A model generated the notes under the pieces. The model saw only the letters and a program-made list of their open reading frames with translations. It searched no databases and had not been told where the DNA came from. A DNA stretch of 8,247 nucleotides from Alphaproteobacteria bacterium (lineage in GTDB: Bacteria > Pseudomonadota > Alphaproteobacteria > Micropepsales > Micropepsaceae). The stretch covers positions 9,287-17,533 of the forward strand of contig PKWC01000142.1 in NCBI GenBank assembly GCA_003131925.1. The letters run 5' to 3'. A program made the position numbers and the translations under genes. Shown in pieces: positions 6,577 through 8,247 of this stretch; position 1 is the first letter of the stretch; every line of letters starts with the position of its first letter.

Positions 6577-8000
6577 TGCGGGATGCTCCAACCCGCGTGC
6601 CTTTCGACATCGGCACGATCCATTTCATCGGCATCGGCGGTATCGGCATGAGCGGCATTGCCGAAATCATGTGCAATCTCGGCTATCGCGTTCAGGGCTC
6701 CGACGCGGTCGAAAACGCAAATGTGAAGCGATTGCGCGCCCTCGGCATCCCGGTTGCGCTCGGACATGATGCCGGAAATCTCGGCGACGCCGTGGTCGTG
6801 GTCTATTCCTCGGCGGTCAAACCCGGCAATGCCGAGTTCGAAGCGGCCCGCAAACGCAAGCTTCCGCTGGTCCGTCGCGCCGAGATGCTGGCCGAGATCA
6901 TGCGACTCAAGAACTGCGTCGCGGTCGCCGGCACCAATGGAAAGACCACAACCACAACACTTGTTGCCGCCTTGTTCGATGCGGGCGGTCTTGATCCTAC
7001 CGTCGTCAATGGGGGCGTCATCAACGCCTACGGAACCAATGCGCGCCTGGGCGCTGGTGAATGGGTGGTGGTGGAAGCCGACGAAAGCGACGGCACGTTT
7101 CTCAGGCTGCCCGCGACGATTGCGGTCGTCACCAACATCGATCCCGATCATCTTGATTTCTACGGCACTTTCGAGCGCATGCGCGCGGCGTTCCAGCGCT
7201 TCGTCGAGAATGTACCATTCTACGGATTTGCGGTGCTCTGCCTCGATCATCCCGAAGTGCAGGCGATGGTCGGCCGGATCGAGGATCGGCGGCTTATCAC
7301 TTACGGATTCAACCCCCAGGCCGATGTGCGCGCCACCAACGTAACCTGCTCGCAAGGCGCCGCGCATTTCGATGCGAGCATTCTCGACCGGCGTACGGGT
7401 CGGGAGACGCTTCTGCCGCAACTGAGTCTGCCCATGCCGGGCGACCACAATGTGCAGAACGCGCTCGCGGCCATCGCAGTCGCCGCGGCGGTCGGCATAG
7501 GCCCGGACCGCATCCGCGAAGCGCTCGCGCGGTTCGGGGGCGTGACGCGCCGTTTTTCGCGCGTCGGCGAATGGAATGGCGCGGCGATTATCGACGACTA
7601 CGCCCACAATCCGTTCAAGATCGCCGCGGCGTTGAAGGCTGCGCGGCAAGCGTATTCCGGCCCCATCGTGGCCATCGTGCAGCCGCACCGCTATACCCGC
7701 CTGGCCGATCTGTTCGACGGGTTCTGCACCTGCTTCAACGACGCCGACATGGTGCTCGTCGCCGATGTCTACGCCGCCGGCGAGGCGCCGATCGAGGGCG
7801 CCGACCGCGATTCGCTGGTGCAGGGCCTGCGCACGCACGGTCACCGCCACGTGATCGCGCTCGACAGTCCCGAAAAGCTCGCCCCGATCATCGCCGGCAT
7901 CGCGCGGCCGGGCGACTATGTGGTGTGCCTCGGCGCCGGTTCGATCACGCAATGGGCCTATGCGCTGCCGGGCGAATTGGCGGCGGGGGATGGCGCGTGA
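6573..8000 (+). CDS. murC: UDP-N-acetylmuramate--L-alanine ligase
   Basis: MurC (475 aa) starts the stem peptide by adding L-Ala to UDP-MurNAc with ATP. The N-terminal Rossmann domain opens with HFIGIGGIGMSGIA (17-30). The ATPase domain has AGTNGKTTTT (119-128) with Lys124, EADESDGTF (168-176) with Glu168, and TNIDPDHLDFYG (187-198) with His193. The C-terminal half has GDHNVQNALAA (290-300) with Asn293 and Asn296, GVTRRFSRVG (323-332) with Arg327, and IIDDYAHNPFKI (339-350). The invariant residues of the Mur ligase family all appear present. The last motif reads HN where most MurC proteins I know read HH. QPHRYTRLADLF (370-381) and DVYAAGEAPI (398-407) are typical of MurC. The start ATGATG overlaps the murG stop. 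The usual dcw continuation does not follow; a repeat-rich region does. Confidence 0.97.
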   Translation: MMRDAPTRVPFDIGTIHFIGIGGIGMSGIAEIMCNLGYRVQGSDAVENANVKRLRALGIPVALGHDAGNLGDAVVVVYSSAVKPGNAEFEAARKRKLPLVRRAEMLAEIMRLKNCVAVAGTNGKTTTTTLVAALFDAGGLDPTVVNGGVINAYGTNARLGAGEWVVVEADESDGTFLRLPATIAVVTNIDPDHLDFYGTFERMRAAFQRFVENVPFYGFAVLCLDHPEVQAMVGRIEDRRLITYGFNPQADVRATNVTCSQGAAHFDASILDRRTGRETLLPQLSLPMPGDHNVQNALAAIAVAAAVGIGPDRIREALARFGGVTRRFSRVGEWNGAAIIDDYAHNPFKIAAALKAARQAYSGPIVAIVQPHRYTRLADLFDGFCTCFNDADMVLVADVYAAGEAPIEGADRDSLVQGLRTHGHRHVIALDSPEKLAPIIAGIARPGDYVVCLGAGSITQWAYALPGELAAGDGA

Positions 8001-8018
8001 GGGTCGGCGCGTCGCGCT

Positions 8019-8099
8019 GCCATCGGCGTGCTCGCCGTCAAGGCCAAGCCGCCTTCGGCGGTCGCTTCGCGAGCCTTGACCGCTGCGCTCGCCGATGGC
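8019..8099. repeat. nested palindromic element
   Basis: The outer arms are exact: GCCATCGGCG (8019-8028) and CGCCGATGGC (8090-8099). A second exact pair is nested inside: GTCAAGGC (8037-8044) and GCCTTGAC (8073-8080). The centre holds two small hairpins, CCGCC-TTC-GGCGG (8049-8061) and CGC-TTC-GCG (8063-8071). The result is a branched, cruciform-like fold separated by an unpaired internal loop. The organisation resembles REP-like intergenic palindromic repeats; whether it is multicopy cannot be judged from one window. Confidence 0.75.
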
Positions 8100-8109
8100 G
8101 TTTGGCCAC

Positions 8110-8167
8110 CATGTCTCTTTGGTGACCGAAGCGGCCAAGGGGCCGCTCGGCTCACCAAAGAGACATG
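8110..8167. repeat. 58-base near-perfect hairpin
   Basis: CATGTCTCTTTGGTGA (8110-8125) is an exact reverse complement of 8152-8167. The stem continues inward with 8126-8136 against 8141-8150, interrupted only by single-base bulges at 8129 and 8151. That gives 26 base pairs closed by an AAGG loop (8137-8140). No T tract follows, so it does not look like a standard intrinsic terminator. It could fold in the mRNA and protect the murC 3' end, or serve as a repeat-element arm; both ideas are inference. Confidence 0.8.
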
Positions 8168-8196
8168 CAGGCAAATAGCCGCGCCGCCGAGACGCA

Positions 8197-8218
8197 GTCA
8201 CGCCGAAGGCGGCGTAAC
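8197..8218. repeat. small hairpin with AAGG loop
   Basis: GTCACGCCG (8197-8205) pairs with CGGCGTAAC (8210-8218), with one mismatch (8199/8216), around an AAGG loop. Its core, 8202-8213, is the exact reverse complement of 8048-8059 in the upstream palindrome, which ties the two parts into one composite element. Confidence 0.55.
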
Positions 8219-8228
8219 GAAGTGAAGG

Positions 8229-8243
8229 AGCGGCGCAGCCGCT
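8229..8243. repeat. small hairpin at window end
   Basis: AGCGGC (8229-8234) and GCCGCT (8238-8243) pair around a GCA loop. It lies just before the window edge, so further repeat structure may continue outside. GC-rich six-base arms of this kind can arise by chance, but the position beside the other palindromes makes it a likely part of the same element. Confidence 0.4.
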
Positions 8244-8247
8244 TGAC

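Larger units (their letters stand above)
8001..8247. other. non-coding, repeat-rich region after murC
   Basis: I find no convincing gene here. The stretch is made largely of inverted repeats: a nested palindrome at 8019-8099, a long hairpin at 8110-8167 and smaller hairpins at 8197-8218 and 8229-8243. A 12-base segment at 8048-8059 also has an exact inverted copy at 8202-8213. Short open frames crossing it (GTG 7997 to 8125, and ATG 8165 to the window edge) encode Arg-rich low-complexity peptides. I read these as by-products of the repeats. The region probably continues beyond the window. Confidence 0.75.

Noticed and set aside
7997..8125. 42-codon frame from GTG overlapping the murC stop
   Set aside because: The peptide is Arg-rich and is encoded almost wholly by the palindromic element; it has no recognisable domain. 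It is kept only as a comment on possible coupling.
8110..8167. Intrinsic transcription terminator of the operon
   Set aside because: The stem is strong, but the downstream strand (8168 onward) has no T tract and neither does the region just before 8110 on the reverse strand. The stem is also much longer than typical terminators.
6405..8201. 598-codon open frame on the minus strand opposite murC
   Set aside because: It is antisense to a certain MurC gene. The predicted protein is rich in Arg, Gly and His with no recognisable domain, as expected for the shadow of a GC-rich gene.
8165..8247. Open frame from ATG 8165 running off the window end
   Set aside because: The start lies in the arm of the long hairpin, no clear ribosome binding site precedes it, and the peptide is Arg-rich repeat sequence. 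It cannot be supported as a gene.

Overview
The window is a stretch of a bacterial division and cell wall (dcw) cluster. It is GC-rich, and all seven genes are on the + strand in the order murE (3' end only) - murF - mraY - murD - ftsW - murG - murC. The gene order, the ATGA/GTGA stop-start overlaps, the base composition and the protein signatures (for example the FtsW N-terminus DWWWTVDR and the QPDVGQT motif) point to an alphaproteobacterium. I cannot place it more finely. The MurE fragment carries the DNPR motif of enzymes that add meso-diaminopimelate, so the peptidoglycan should be of the Gram-negative mDAP type.

Layout. Bases 2-382 are the C-terminal domain of MurE, cut by the window edge. 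Bases 379-1779 are murF, 1782-2870 mraY, 2881-4299 murD, 4334-5485 ftsW, 5482-6576 murG and 6573-8000 murC. Three junctions overlap by 4 bases (murE/murF, ftsW/murG, murG/murC), and two others have gaps of 2 and 10 bases. Only murD/ftsW has a real spacer (34 bases). That spacer holds two AAAGGGG boxes and a 13-codon frame whose start overlaps the murD stop and whose stop overlaps the ftsW start. I see no internal promoter or terminator. The genes look like one translationally coupled operon that begins upstream of the window.

How the genes work together. MurC, MurD, MurE and MurF successively add L-Ala, D-Glu, mDAP and D-Ala-D-Ala to UDP-MurNAc in the cytoplasm. MraY moves phospho-MurNAc-pentapeptide to undecaprenyl phosphate (lipid I). 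MurG adds GlcNAc (lipid II). FtsW is the SEDS glycan polymerase that uses lipid II at the division septum. MurB and Ddl are not in the window.

Bases 8001-8247, after murC, contain no convincing gene. Instead there is a dense group of inverted repeats: an 81-base nested palindrome, a 58-base hairpin with 26 paired bases per arm, and two smaller hairpins running to the window edge. This looks like a composite intergenic repeat element sitting where the dcw cluster would normally continue, often with murB. It is the least ordinary part of the window. The rest is a well-conserved housekeeping cluster, and I found no evidence of a new system within it.
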